Assembly: GCF_030580955.1 (NCBI RefSeq)
Contig: NZ_JAUQON010000014.1
Span: 1-64,000 of the forward strand
Reading direction: 5' to 3'
Source of the DNA: Hymenobacter convexus
GTDB taxonomy: Bacteria > Bacteroidota > Bacteroidia > Cytophagales > Hymenobacteraceae
Length of the DNA stretch: 64,000 nt
Part shown: positions 24,413 through 32,887 of the stretch, in pieces
How the letters are laid out: each line of letters opens with the position of its first letter
How positions within the stretch are numbered: position 1 is the first letter of the stretch
Translations under genes and position numbers: made by a program
The notes under the pieces: generated by a model
Databases searched by the model: none
Told to the model about the DNA's origin: nothing
The model's input: only the letters and a program-made list of their open reading frames with translations

Positions 24413-25381
24413 ATGATAGTAGTCACCGGCGCGGCCGGCTTCATTGCCAGCTGCCTTGTTTCCCGCCTCAACGCCGCCAATTTCAACGACGTGGTCGTGG
24501 TGGATAATTTTTCGGTTGAAAAGAAGCTGCCCAACATCGAGGGCAAAAAGCTGCGCGAGTACGTCGACCGCGAAACGTTTTTTGAGTGGCTCGACGCCCA
24601 CCACGAGCAGGTGGAATTCGTCTTCCACCTCGGGGCCCGCACCGACACCACGGAGATGGACCCGGCCGTGTTCGACCTGCTCAACCTGAACTATTCCAAG
24701 CAGATGTGGCTGGCCTGCGTGAAGTACCACCTGCCGCTAGTGTACGCCTCATCGGCGGCCACCTATGGCGACGGCACCCTGGGCTACACCGATACCGACG
24801 AGGCCCTGTTCCCGCTCTACCGCCCGCTGAACCCCTACGGCGACTCCAAGAACGACTTCGACAACTGGGCCTTGCAGCAAGCCGAAAAGCCGTATTTCTG
24901 GGCCGGCCTGAAGTTTTTCAACGTGTACGGGCCCAACGAGTACCACAAGGGCCGCATGGCTTCGGTGATATTCCACGCCTTCCACCAGATTCAGCAAACG
25001 GGCTCGATGACGCTGTTCAAATCGCACAACCCCGACTATACGGACGGCGGCCAGATGCGCGATTTTGTGTACGTGAAGGACGTGGCCGAAGTGTGCTTCT
25101 TTCTGCTGAATCACCGCACGCACTCGGGCATTTACAACCTGGGCAGCGGCCAGGCCCGCACCTTCCTCGACTTGGCGTTGAACACGTTCCAGGCGCTGGG
25201 CCAGCCGGCCGATATCCGCTTCAAGGACACGCCGGAGGACATTCGCGACAAGTACCAGTACTTCACCGAAGCCGATATGAGCAAGCTCAAAAGCATTGGC
25301 TACGAAAAACCGTTTACCCGGCTGGAAGACGGCATTCAGGATTACGTGCAGAACTACCTGGTGCCGGGCCGGTATATGTAG
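24413..25381 (+). CDS. hldD: ADP-glyceromanno-heptose 6-epimerase
   Basis: Converts ADP-D-glycero-D-manno-heptose to the L-glycero form used in the LPS inner core. The protein is 322 residues, an extended short-chain dehydrogenase. NADP-binding MIVVTGAAGFIASCLVSRL: the usual third glycine of GFIGS is Ala here. VDNFS, FHLGARTDTTE, SSAATYGDG, the YxxxK pair in YGDSKNDFD, and KFFNVYGPNEYHKGRMASV are specific for HldD. The start is the ATG at 24413. The TAG stop is the first bases of a palindromic repeat. With lpxB in the same region it points to a Gram-negative outer membrane. Confidence 0.94.
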   Translation: MIVVTGAAGFIASCLVSRLNAANFNDVVVVDNFSVEKKLPNIEGKKLREYVDRETFFEWLDAHHEQVEFVFHLGARTDTTEMDPAVFDLLNLNYSKQMWLACVKYHLPLVYASSAATYGDGTLGYTDTDEALFPLYRPLNPYGDSKNDFDNWALQQAEKPYFWAGLKFFNVYGPNEYHKGRMASVIFHAFHQIQQTGSMTLFKSHNPDYTDGGQMRDFVYVKDVAEVCFFLLNHRTHSGIYNLGSGQARTFLDLALNTFQALGQPADIRFKDTPEDIRDKYQYFTEADMSKLKSIGYEKPFTRLEDGIQDYVQNYLVPGRYM

Positions 25382-25448
25382 CGCGGACTTTTAGTCCGCG
25401 AACGAATGACTTTATGCTTACTTATTCGCGGACTAAAAGTCCGCGTTA
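25379..25448. repeat. Palindromic intergenic repeat, GCGGACT family
   Basis: Perfect 24-nt arms (25379-25402, 25425-25448) with core TAGCGCGGACTTTTAGTCCG; each arm is itself nearly palindromic. It is shared with 6352-6436 and includes the hldD stop codon. Confidence 0.9.
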
Positions 25449-25460
25449 CGCTCCCCGCCC

Positions 25461-26855
25461 GTGACTCAGCCCATTCGTCCCGTCATTACCGTTGTGGGCG
25501 GCGGCTTTTCGGGCACGGCCTTGGTGTTGCAGCTACGGCAGCAGCCAGCGCTGCGAGAAGCCGAAATTCACCTGATTGAGCCGCGCGAGGTGCCCGGTCC
25601 CGGCCTCGCCTACAGCGCCCGCCGGCCCGAATACCTGCTCAACGTGCGCCCCGCCGCGCTGAGCCTCTATCCCGAAACCCCCAGCCATTTTGCCGACTGG
25701 CTGAAAACTCAGCCCGAAAGTGCCGCCGGCGCGCCCGATTTCGCGCCCCGCACCGCCTACGGCCGCTACCTGCACCAGGAGCTGAGCGGGGCGCTGGCAC
25801 CCACTGCCGCCGCTCCCCGCGTCCTGTGGCACAACAGCCGCGCCCTGACGGCCCCCCTCCTGCCCTCGGGCCAGCGCAACGTGCTGCTGGCCGACGGCAC
25901 CGAGCTGATGAGCGACTACGTGGTGCTGGCCCTCGGCAACTTCCCGCCCCCGCCCCCGGCCGGGCCCGACCACCGCTACCTGCACCACCCCGGCTACCAC
26001 GCCGACCCCTGGGCCACGGGCAACATTCGCCGCATCGGGCCCGACGACTCGGTGTTGCTCATCGGCTCGGGCCTCACGGCGGTGGATGTGCTGCTGGCTC
26101 TGCACCACGACGGCCACCGCGCGCCTGTGGCGGTGGTGGCCCGGCACGGCCGCTGGCCCAGCGCCCACGGCCCGGGGGCCGCCCCCTACCCCAGCTTTTA
26201 CCCGGAACTGGCGGCCGAAACCACCGTGACGGGCGTGCTGGCCATTTTTAAGCGGCACCTGCGGGCCGCTGTGGCGCAGGGCATCGGCTGGCAGCCGGTG
26301 CTCGATTCGCTGCGGCCAAACCTGGGGCAAATTTGGGCGGCGTGGCCGCTGGCTGAGCAACGGCGCTTTCTGCGGCACCTGGCCGGGCTCTGGGCCGTGA
26401 CGCGGCACCGCAGCCCCCCGCAAAATGCGGAGGCCCTGGCCCGCCTCACCGCCGCCGGACTGGTACAGCTGCGCTTGGGCACGGTGCGCGAAATTGTGCC
26501 CGACGGCCCTTTGCTGCGCGTGCGCATTGGCCAAAAAGATGGCGTGGGCGAGTGGCTCACGGCCCGGCACGTGGTATGTTGCGCCGGCCCGCTGCTCGAT
26601 TACGGCCGCATTGCCGACCCACTGGTGATGAGCCTGCGCGACAAAGGCTTCCTCGCGCCCGACCCGCTTGGCCTGGGCATGCTCACCGACCCGCACGGTG
26701 CCCTGCGCGGGGCCGATGGCCGAATTTCGACCACGCTCTTTACCCTCGGCCCCAGCCGGCGCCCGGCCTACTTCGAGTCGACGGCTGTGCCGGAATTGCG
26801 GCAGCAAGCCGCGGAGTTGGCGCGGGAGCTGGCGCGGCGGGTGACGATGAAATAG
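25461..26855 (+). CDS. FAD/NAD(P)-binding protein (NAD_binding_9 type)
   Basis: A 464-residue flavoprotein of the family that includes E. coli YdhS. The first dinucleotide fold is VITVVGGGFSGTALVLQL at the N-terminus, with EPREVPGPGLAYSARRPEYLLNV following; the second Rossmann motif is VLLIGSGLTAVDVLLAL. VLALGNFPPPPP and HVVCCAGP fit the same fold, and the ending FFTLGP-type region is TTLFTLGPSRRPAYFESTAVPELRQQ. The reaction is unknown. It starts at GTG 25461, 13 bases after the repeat that ends hldD, and may depend on the hldD promoter. Confidence 0.86.
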   Translation: MTQPIRPVITVVGGGFSGTALVLQLRQQPALREAEIHLIEPREVPGPGLAYSARRPEYLLNVRPAALSLYPETPSHFADWLKTQPESAAGAPDFAPRTAYGRYLHQELSGALAPTAAAPRVLWHNSRALTAPLLPSGQRNVLLADGTELMSDYVVLALGNFPPPPPAGPDHRYLHHPGYHADPWATGNIRRIGPDDSVLLIGSGLTAVDVLLALHHDGHRAPVAVVARHGRWPSAHGPGAAPYPSFYPELAAETTVTGVLAIFKRHLRAAVAQGIGWQPVLDSLRPNLGQIWAAWPLAEQRRFLRHLAGLWAVTRHRSPPQNAEALARLTAAGLVQLRLGTVREIVPDGPLLRVRIGQKDGVGEWLTARHVVCCAGPLLDYGRIADPLVMSLRDKGFLAPDPLGLGMLTDPHGALRGADGRISTTLFTLGPSRRPAYFESTAVPELRQQAAELARELARRVTMK

Positions 26856-26920
26856 CGGCTGCTTGCACCGGTGCGGAATAATTCAGTGCCCTACTGGGCA
26901 CAGGCAGAAGTAGGTGCCAC

Positions 26921-26950
26921 AAAAAAGCCGCTCCCGAATGGAAGCGGCTT
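26921..26950 (-). terminator. Terminator downstream of the 88-residue ORF
   Basis: AAGCCGCT (26925-26932) pairs with AGCGGCTT (26943-26950); the minus-strand 3' side is AGCGGCTTTTTT. It also separates this ORF from the convergent FAD gene. Confidence 0.82.
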
Positions 26951-26971
26951 CGTGCTTTGGGGGCGGCCGGC

Positions 26972-27238
26972 TTAGGCAGCCAGCGCGGGGTACATGGGCA
27001 GAACGGGCGCCTCGGTGGGCACCGCGGGGCGGATGTCGGCCAGACGGGCGGGCGCGGCACCGGCCGCATCGTGGTGGCGCAGGGCGCGCATCAGCAGGTA
27101 GCGGTATTTTTCGGCGTCGGCCAGGGCTTGCTCAATGGCTTGCACGGCATCGGCGTGAGCCACCACCGGCTGCAACTCGCGGCGCGGGCGGCGGGCTTCA
27201 AATACATGACCTTCGAGGTATTCGGCGGCAGATTTCAT
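26972..27238 (-). CDS. Hypothetical protein, 88 residues
   Basis: Not recognised. The predicted protein begins MKSAAEYLEGHVFEARRPRR, has a helical middle (AIEQALADAEKYRYLLMRAL) and an Ala/Pro-rich end (PTEAPVLPMYPALAA), with no signal peptide or membrane helix. I accept it because it fills a gap between two hairpins: a terminator follows the stop by about 20 bases, and another hairpin ends ten bases before the ATG. Codon use looks like that of neighbours. Confidence 0.6.
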   Translation of the reverse strand: MKSAAEYLEGHVFEARRPRRELQPVVAHADAVQAIEQALADAEKYRYLLMRALRHHDAAGAAPARLADIRPAVPTEAPVLPMYPALAA

Positions 27239-27247
27239 CTGGAAAAC

Positions 27248-27300
27248 AAGCCGGTTGTTTGGTTATGCACGGCTTGCTGTACTAACCAAACAACCGGCTT
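27248..27300 (-). terminator. 18-bp perfect hairpin, probable terminator
   Basis: AAGCCGGTTGTTTGGTTA (27248-27265) and its exact inverse (27283-27300), flanked by TTTT on the right. It is placed to end the oxidoreductase transcript; on that strand the tail is CTTGTTTTCC. It could also act in the 5' leader of the 88-residue ORF. Confidence 0.6.
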
Positions 27301-27384
27301 TTTCATTCCTTCGACGCCTCCTTTCAGACATATTATTCATGCTGTAAACCAATCATTTACAGTCTAATTTTCATTACAAAAGAA

Positions 27385-28392
27385 TTACCCGATTTTCAGC
27401 ACGATTTTGCCGAATTGGGCACCGGCATCCATGCGGCGCAGAGCGGCTTCGCCCGCGGCCAGCGGAAATACTTCGTCGACCACGGGCACGAGCTGCTTTT
27501 CCGTCACCAAGGCCAGCATGGCGTCGAAATCCTGCGGCGAGCCCATGGTGGAGCCCAGGATGCTGAGCTGCTTCCAAAAGACTTTGGCAGGCGGCAGGTC
27601 CGGAATATTGCCCAGCGTGCCACCATAGAACACGATGCGCCCGCCCGGCGCGGCGGCGTCGAGCAGGGAATTGAAGGCGGCCCCGGCGGCGCTGTCGATG
27701 ATGACATCGAACGGCCCACCGGCCTGCTGGACGAGGGTTTTCACCCAGTTTTCGGCGTTGTAATTGATGCCGCCTTTGGCTCCCAACTCCTGCGCCCGCG
27801 CAATTTTCTCGTCCGAACTGGACGTCACCCAGACTTCGGCCCCGCGGGCGGCGCAGAACTGCGCGGCCAGTAGCGCCACCCCGCCGCCGATGCCCGTCAC
27901 CAGCACCCGCTCGCCGGCCTGCACCTGGGCACGCGTGAAGGCGGCGCGGTAGGCGGTGAGGCCGCCCAGCGGCAGCGCCGCGCCCTGCTCGAAGCTGAGG
28001 TGCGCGGGCAGCGGCCGAATATATTCGGCGGGCAGCGTGATGTACTCGGCAAAGGTGCCGGGGTCGGGCATGCCCAGCACCACGAACTCCTTGGCCTGGG
28101 CCTTGGGGTTGTGGCCCCAGCGCAGGCCGGGGTAGATGAGCACGCGGGCGCCCACGGCAGGCGCCTCGGCCGGCACGCCGGCGCCGTGGGCGGCTACTTC
28201 GCCGGCGCCGTCGGCCCCGAGGGTGCAGGGCAGCTTGATGCCGCCGTACTGGCCCTTCTGAATCCAGACGTCGCGGTGGTTGAGGGCAGCGGCGTGGAGC
28301 TGGACCAAGATTTCACCCGGGCCGGGCGTGGGCGTGGGCACATCGCGGACGGTGGCGGGCTGGTTGATGGCGTCGAGTTGGAGGGCGTGCAT
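27385..28392 (-). CDS. Zinc-binding-dehydrogenase-family (MDR) oxidoreductase
   Basis: A 335-residue medium-chain dehydrogenase/reductase. The N-terminal GroES-like domain reads TPGPGEILVQLHAAALNHRDVWIQKG and LPCTLGADGAGEV; the cofactor domain has VLVTGIGGGVALLAAQFCAARGAEVW and DVIIDSAAGAAFNSLL. The absence of the structural-zinc cysteine cluster suggests a quinone-oxidoreductase-like member using NAD(P)H. Substrate is unknown. The start is the ATG at 28392 (MHALQLDAI); the frame upstream runs through a short repeat (28437-28468). Confidence 0.87.
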   Translation of the reverse strand: MHALQLDAINQPATVRDVPTPTPGPGEILVQLHAAALNHRDVWIQKGQYGGIKLPCTLGADGAGEVAAHGAGVPAEAPAVGARVLIYPGLRWGHNPKAQAKEFVVLGMPDPGTFAEYITLPAEYIRPLPAHLSFEQGAALPLGGLTAYRAAFTRAQVQAGERVLVTGIGGGVALLAAQFCAARGAEVWVTSSSDEKIARAQELGAKGGINYNAENWVKTLVQQAGGPFDVIIDSAAGAAFNSLLDAAAPGGRIVFYGGTLGNIPDLPPAKVFWKQLSILGSTMGSPQDFDAMLALVTEKQLVPVVDEVFPLAAGEAALRRMDAGAQFGKIVLKIG

Positions 28393-28436
28393 GGGGAGGA
28401 AGGTGAAGGATGGGAGGTGGGAAGGCGGGAAAAGGA

Positions 28437-28468
28437 ACGTCATGCGGAGCGCAACCGAAGCATGACGT
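28437..28468. repeat. Short (collapsed) intergenic repeat
   Basis: ACGTCATGC ... GCATGACGT with GGAGCGCAACCGAA between. It looks like one arm of the GTCATGCTGAGC family closed directly on itself. Confidence 0.65.
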
Positions 28469-28481
28469 GCGTTCATTGCCT

Positions 28482-29363
28482 TTAGCTATTTGTTTCCTCG
28501 TGCTTGGAAAGGCCGGTGATGGCAACCGGGCCAGCTATCAGCAGGCCCGTGACCAGGCCGCCCAGGTGCGCGGCGTTGTCGATGTTGCCGCTCAGGCCCG
28601 AGAGCAGGTTGCTGAGTACAAGGTAGAGCACGAGGCCCAGCATGGCGCGCCGGTCAGACTTATCAAGCACCAGCCTTTTGCCGATGAGCAGCACCAGCAG
28701 CAGGCCGTAGAGGCCAAAAATGGCCCCGCTGGCGCCTACCGAATTAACCCCGTTAGAATGCCACCACAGGCTGGCCAGGCCGCCGCCCACACCGCAGGCC
28801 AGGTAGCCCAGCAGCAGGCGTACCGGCCCCAGCCGGTCTTCCACCAGCAGGCCCAACAGCCAGAGCGAGAACATATTCAGCAGCAAATGCGTGAGGCCGG
28901 CGTGCACAAACAGGCAGGTGAGCAGCCGCCACGGCTGCCCGGGCAGCGTGAGGTCGGAAATATTGGAGCCCCACAGCACCAACTGGTGCCCGGTGGGCTG
29001 GGAGGCCGATACACCGCTGAGCACCATGAGCCCGAAAACCAGCACGTTGAGGTCGAGCAGCAGCGGGGTGGCCCAGAAGCGGCGCGAGGGTATAAACAGT
29101 CCCTTCAGCAGCTGGCCCAGCAGTTGCGGCCAGGTTTCCGGGGTTTCGGCGGGTGGGGGCGGCGTGGGGGGCGCCGTGGGCTCGGGCAGCAGGTCGCGGC
29201 GCCGCAGCTCGGCCACGGCGGCGGCGCCCACGGCGGGCGGGTAGCGGGCCGCGTTCTGGGCCAGGTACAGCAGCTCGGCTTCGGGCTTTTGGGCGAAGAG
29301 CTGGGCGGCCAGGGCGGCCGTGGAGCCCGGGGCGGGCCCGGCGGAGGGAGTGGCTTCTTCCAT
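28482..29363 (-). CDS. Rhomboid-family intramembrane serine protease
   Basis: A 293-residue membrane protease. A cytoplasmic N-terminal region (1-90) comes before six or so membrane helices. Catalytic dyad: Ser212 in NSVGASGAIFGLYG and His266 in NIDNAAHLGGLVTG; the oxyanion-side HAGLTHLLLNMFSLWLLG (154-171) is also intact. Residues 26-57 (KPEAELLYLAQNA ... AELRRRDL) resemble the N-terminus of the adjacent 280-residue protein. The start is the ATG at 29363 (MEEATPSAG). Substrate unknown. Confidence 0.92.
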   Translation of the reverse strand: MEEATPSAGPAPGSTAALAAQLFAQKPEAELLYLAQNAARYPPAVGAAAVAELRRRDLLPEPTAPPTPPPPAETPETWPQLLGQLLKGLFIPSRRFWATPLLLDLNVLVFGLMVLSGVSASQPTGHQLVLWGSNISDLTLPGQPWRLLTCLFVHAGLTHLLLNMFSLWLLGLLVEDRLGPVRLLLGYLACGVGGGLASLWWHSNGVNSVGASGAIFGLYGLLLVLLIGKRLVLDKSDRRAMLGLVLYLVLSNLLSGLSGNIDNAAHLGGLVTGLLIAGPVAITGLSKHEETNS

Positions 29364-29456
29364 TGGAAAGGCGCGCGGCAAGGAGCGCGCCAGCCTTGCA
29401 CAACCGGCCACTTTGCCAGAAGGTTGTTGGCGGAAGTTGAAGGGTTGGGCGGAACC

Positions 29457-29565
29457 GTCATCCTGAGCACTGCGAAGGACCTTCTCACCGGAGAACGGTT
29501 TGCAGTGGTCAAGATGCTACGAATTACTCAACGGTGAAAAGGTCCTTCGCTGTGCTCAGGATGAC
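29457..29565. repeat. Intergenic inverted repeat, GTCATCCTGAGC family
   Basis: Arms GTCATCCTGAGCACTGCGAA onward (29457-29488) and the inverse (29533-29565), with a few mismatches; flanking GGGCGGAAC/GTTCCGCCC extends the pairing. Confidence 0.88.
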
Positions 29566-29587
29566 AGTTCCGCCCAAAATCCAACCC

Positions 29588-30430
29588 CTAGTATTTTATG
29601 GTCAGCACCGTGGCTTTGTAGGGCTTGCCGGTCACGGGCGAGGTGGGCAGCACGTCCTTCATCCAGTCCTGCACGTCGGCTTGGCGGGCCACCAGTTCTT
29701 TGTCGGTGAGGAAGCGTTTGCCGGCCAGCAGGTCGGGGAACTGCTCCAGAATGTGCTGCTGGCTGCTGGCGGTTTCGCGCATGCGGTCGAAGTGGCGCGC
29801 CATGGTAGGGCCGAAGCGGTAGCTGTATACAGCGCCTTTGTTGAAGTCCGACCAGGTTTGGCGCACCACCAGGGTTTGCTCGGCAAACAGGGGCCCGGCC
29901 TTGCCGGCGTGGGCCTGGCCGGTGAGGAATTCGGTTTGCATCTCGGCCGCCCAGAAGCGCCGGGCCAGCTCGCGGAACTGCCGCATTTGCTGCGCGCCCT
30001 TCTTTTCGGCCGCCGGAATGGTGGCCAGCTCCCGCTCCACTACCGCCGACGTGCCGAAGGTCGGAATGGCCGAGGTGGGCACCTCAAACAGGCGCGGCGG
30101 CACGCGGGGCCTGACCGGCGCGGCCACGGCTTTCACGCCCCCGCCGCGTTGCTTTGAGTAGTAAAAGAAGCCCACGCCCAGCAGCAGCGCCACCGCCAGC
30201 ACCAAGTTGAGGAAGCCCACGCCCCGGCCCGATTTGGCCAGACTGGCCGGCGCGTTGAGGTCGATGGCGAGGGGCTCGGTGGGCGCCGCCGCCAGCTGGA
30301 TGCCCCGACGGCGCAGCTCGCGCCGGGCCGAATCAATCAAATCGGACTGGTAATACTCGGGGTGCTCGATGAAAAACCGCAGCTCGGCTTCGGTTTTTTG
30401 GTGGTAGAAATCAGACGAGTGGTCGGACAC
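29588..30430 (-). CDS. Hypothetical membrane-anchored protein
   Basis: 280 residues, not recognised as a named family. The N-terminal 45 residues (KTEAELRFFIEHPEYYQSDL then SARRELRRRG) form a helical segment that resembles the N-terminus of the neighbouring rhomboid. One membrane helix follows at about 73-92 (VGFLNLVLAVALLLGVGFFYY), then a mostly polar domain of about 180 residues with no catalytic motif I can identify. Likely topology is N-terminus in the cytoplasm and the large domain in the periplasm. The ATG at 30430 is the only plausible start. An inverted repeat separates it from the rhomboid gene. Confidence 0.72.
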   Translation of the reverse strand: MSDHSSDFYHQKTEAELRFFIEHPEYYQSDLIDSARRELRRRGIQLAAAPTEPLAIDLNAPASLAKSGRGVGFLNLVLAVALLLGVGFFYYSKQRGGGVKAVAAPVRPRVPPRLFEVPTSAIPTFGTSAVVERELATIPAAEKKGAQQMRQFRELARRFWAAEMQTEFLTGQAHAGKAGPLFAEQTLVVRQTWSDFNKGAVYSYRFGPTMARHFDRMRETASSQQHILEQFPDLLAGKRFLTDKELVARQADVQDWMKDVLPTSPVTGKPYKATVLTIKY

Positions 30431-30581
30431 GGCGGGCAGGCAACGGGTTGATGACGAATTGATGTAGCAAGATGGCGAACGTCGGCCAATTTGCCGCTTC
30501 CAACCGTGGCGCGCCTTCGCCGTAAAGCCAACCGTAGCCCCAACCGGCGGCTAGCCCTTTCCACTTTCACCATTCCGTCCC

Positions 30582-30872
30582 ATGCCCGACCCCACACAGA
30601 ATTCCACCGACCCGCAGCCCGATTTCGCGCCCAGCGCCTCGACTCCTGACCAAACCTCGGAACAAGACAGCACCGTGAACCCCACGCCCGACGCAGCCCC
30701 CGACGAGCAGCCCAGCACCGGCACCAGCATCCCCAGCAGCACCCAGCAGAATATGGGCGACGGCGCCGGCATCCGCGGCGACTACGGCGACGCCAGCCAA
30801 ACCAACGGCCTCGAAGGCGGCCCCGATACGCCCGACAACCCCGAAACCGACACGGAGCTGACGGGCTCGTAA
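30582..30872 (+). CDS. Hypothetical acidic low-complexity protein
   Basis: 96 residues, dominated by Pro, Thr, Ser, Asp and Glu (for example DPQPDFAPSASTPDQTSEQD), with one glycine-rich patch (MGDGAGIRGDYGDAS). No signal peptide or membrane helix. The composition suggests an intrinsically disordered cytoplasmic protein. The ATG at 30582 follows a 150-base gap and the stop is 20 bases before an inverted repeat. I accept it on position and length; function unknown. Confidence 0.6.
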   Translation: MPDPTQNSTDPQPDFAPSASTPDQTSEQDSTVNPTPDAAPDEQPSTGTSIPSSTQQNMGDGAGIRGDYGDASQTNGLEGGPDTPDNPETDTELTGS

Positions 30873-30891
30873 GACCCGCCAGCAATAGTAA

Positions 30892-30990
30892 GAACGGTCA
30901 TGCTGAGCGCAGCCGAAGCATCTCGCGTGCAATAGTAAATGAATTACTTGCGCGGGAGAGATGCTTCGGCTGCGCTCAGCATGACCGTTC
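30892..30990. repeat. Intergenic inverted repeat, GTCATGCTGAGC family
   Basis: Perfect 33-nt arms, GAACGGTCATGCTGAGCGCA onward (30892-30924) and inverse (30958-30990). Confidence 0.93.
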
Positions 30991-31078
30991 TCTTGTTTAA
31001 AACAACTTCCGCTTCCGCCCCGCCTCGCGGCCCAATGCCGTAATTTGCGGCTTGTATTCGCGTTGCTGAATTTTATTG

Positions 31079-32887
31079 ATGTCCCGTTTCCTCGCCGCTG
31101 GCCGCTCCTTTTTTCTTTTGTTGATGATGAGCGGCGGCCTGCTAACGGCCCACGCCCAACCCGCCGCCGAGCCGGCCGAGGTGCCGCCTCCGCCCAAGCG
31201 CGAGCTGCGCGCCATGTGGATTGCCACCGTTGAGAACATCGACTGGCCCAACCAGCGCGGCGAAACGCCCGAGCAGTACCGCCGCGAGTACCGCCGCCTG
31301 CTCGATGCCGGCCAGCAGGCCGGGCTTAACGCCGTGTTCGTGCAAATCCGGCCCGCCTCGGATGCCTTCTACAAATCGAACCTGGAGCCCTGGAGCCGGT
31401 GGCTGACCGGCACGCAGGGCAAAGCCCCCGCCGATGGCGACGACCCCCTGCCCTTCCTCATCACCGAAGCGCACCGGCGCGGCATGGAGTTCCACGCCTG
31501 GTTCAACCCCTACCGCGCCAGCATGGACTCGGTGACGCGCCGCCTGGCACCCACGCACCCGTTTCGGCAGCATCCGGAGTGGTTTCTGCGCTTCACGGGC
31601 AAGCTGTTGTATAACCCCGGCCTGCCGGAGGTGCGCGCCCACATCACCCGCGTGATTCTGGACGTGGTGCGGCGCTATGACATCGACGCCGTGCATTTTG
31701 ATGACTACTTTTACCCCTACCCCGAAGCCGGCCAGGTGCTACACGACGAAGCCGCCTTCCGCACCTACAACCCCGACAGCCTGAAGCTGGGCGACTGGCG
31801 CCGCCAGAACGTGAACATCCTCATTCACGACCTGCACGACAGCATTCAGACGGCCAAGCGCTGGGTGAAATTCGGCATCTCCCCCTTTGGCGTGTGGATG
31901 AACAAGTCGAAGGACTTCCCGCAGGGCTCCGACACGCGCGCCGGGCAGCCGTCGTATTCGAATTTGTATGCCGACACGCGCCTGTGGCTGGAAAAGGGCT
32001 GGATTGACTACATCGTGCCGCAGCTGTATTGGAGCACCAATTTCCGCCTCTGCCCCTACCCCGTGCTGGTGGAATGGTGGAGCCGCAACCACTTCGACCG
32101 CCACCTCTACATCGGCCACGGCACCTACCGGATGTTCGAGAGTACCCGTTCCGACACCACCTGGCGCAACCCGCGCGAGTTGCCCCGCCAAATCCGCATC
32201 AACCGCGCCACCGAGGGCGAGGCCGTGGGCAGCGTATTTTTTTCGGCCAAATCGGTGCTGCGCAACCCGCTCCACACCACCGATAGCCTGCGCCAGGACC
32301 TATTCCGCTACCCCGCCCTGGTGCCCGCCATGCCCTGGAAAGACAACGTGCCGCCCCTGCCTGTGGCCAACCTCACCCTGCGCCGCACCGGCCCTGCGGT
32401 TACATTGAGCTGGCAGTCCGGCCCGCCGGCCGCCGACGGCGATGCCGCCACCTACTACGTGCTCTACCGCTTCGGGGCCAACGAGCGCAGCACCCCCAAC
32501 GACCCCAGCCGCATCCTGGCTTTGCCGCGCCCCGCCCCCGGCTACCCCGCCACCTACGTGGACACCACCGCCGTGCCCGGCCAGGCCTACGCCTACTACG
32601 TCACGGCCGTCGACCGCCTGCACAACGAGGGCCGGCCCATGCGCGTCATCAGCACCGGCCTGCAGAACGTGGAACTGGCCGTGGGCCAGTCGCCGGCCGG
32701 CACCCCGCGGCCTAGCGCGCCCGTTTCGCCGCCGGTGGCCGCGCGCCCGGCGCAGCCCGTGCCCAGCATCACCCTGCCCAGCGGCGAAAGCCCGGACAAA
32801 GCGGCTCCCTTCACCAAGGTCAAAATCAAGGAGAAGCCGGCGAAGAAGAAAGGGTTCTTCGGGCGGCTGTTTGGGGGCCGGGATTAG
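31079..32887 (+). CDS. GHL10-family glycoside hydrolase (exported)
   Basis: A 602-residue exported glycosyl hydrolase of the GHL10 (formerly DUF187) family. Signal peptide SFFLLLMMSGGLLTAHAQ; the TIM-barrel domain starts at RELRAMWIATVENIDWPNQR and includes GLNAVFVQIRPASDAFYKS, GMEFHAWFNPYRA, YDIDAVHFDDYFYPYPE and WVKFGISPFGVWMN. A fibronectin-like domain (about 420-530) and a Pro/Lys-rich tail follow. E. coli DigH, a member of this family, cleaves peptidoglycan glycan strands lacking stem peptides, which fits the amino-sugar genes downstream. The ATG at 31079 follows an in-frame TTG. Its stop overlaps the stop of the convergent gene. Confidence 0.9.
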   Translation: MSRFLAAGRSFFLLLMMSGGLLTAHAQPAAEPAEVPPPPKRELRAMWIATVENIDWPNQRGETPEQYRREYRRLLDAGQQAGLNAVFVQIRPASDAFYKSNLEPWSRWLTGTQGKAPADGDDPLPFLITEAHRRGMEFHAWFNPYRASMDSVTRRLAPTHPFRQHPEWFLRFTGKLLYNPGLPEVRAHITRVILDVVRRYDIDAVHFDDYFYPYPEAGQVLHDEAAFRTYNPDSLKLGDWRRQNVNILIHDLHDSIQTAKRWVKFGISPFGVWMNKSKDFPQGSDTRAGQPSYSNLYADTRLWLEKGWIDYIVPQLYWSTNFRLCPYPVLVEWWSRNHFDRHLYIGHGTYRMFESTRSDTTWRNPRELPRQIRINRATEGEAVGSVFFSAKSVLRNPLHTTDSLRQDLFRYPALVPAMPWKDNVPPLPVANLTLRRTGPAVTLSWQSGPPAADGDAATYYVLYRFGANERSTPNDPSRILALPRPAPGYPATYVDTTAVPGQAYAYYVTAVDRLHNEGRPMRVISTGLQNVELAVGQSPAGTPRPSAPVSPPVAARPAQPVPSITLPSGESPDKAAPFTKVKIKEKPAKKKGFFGRLFGGRD

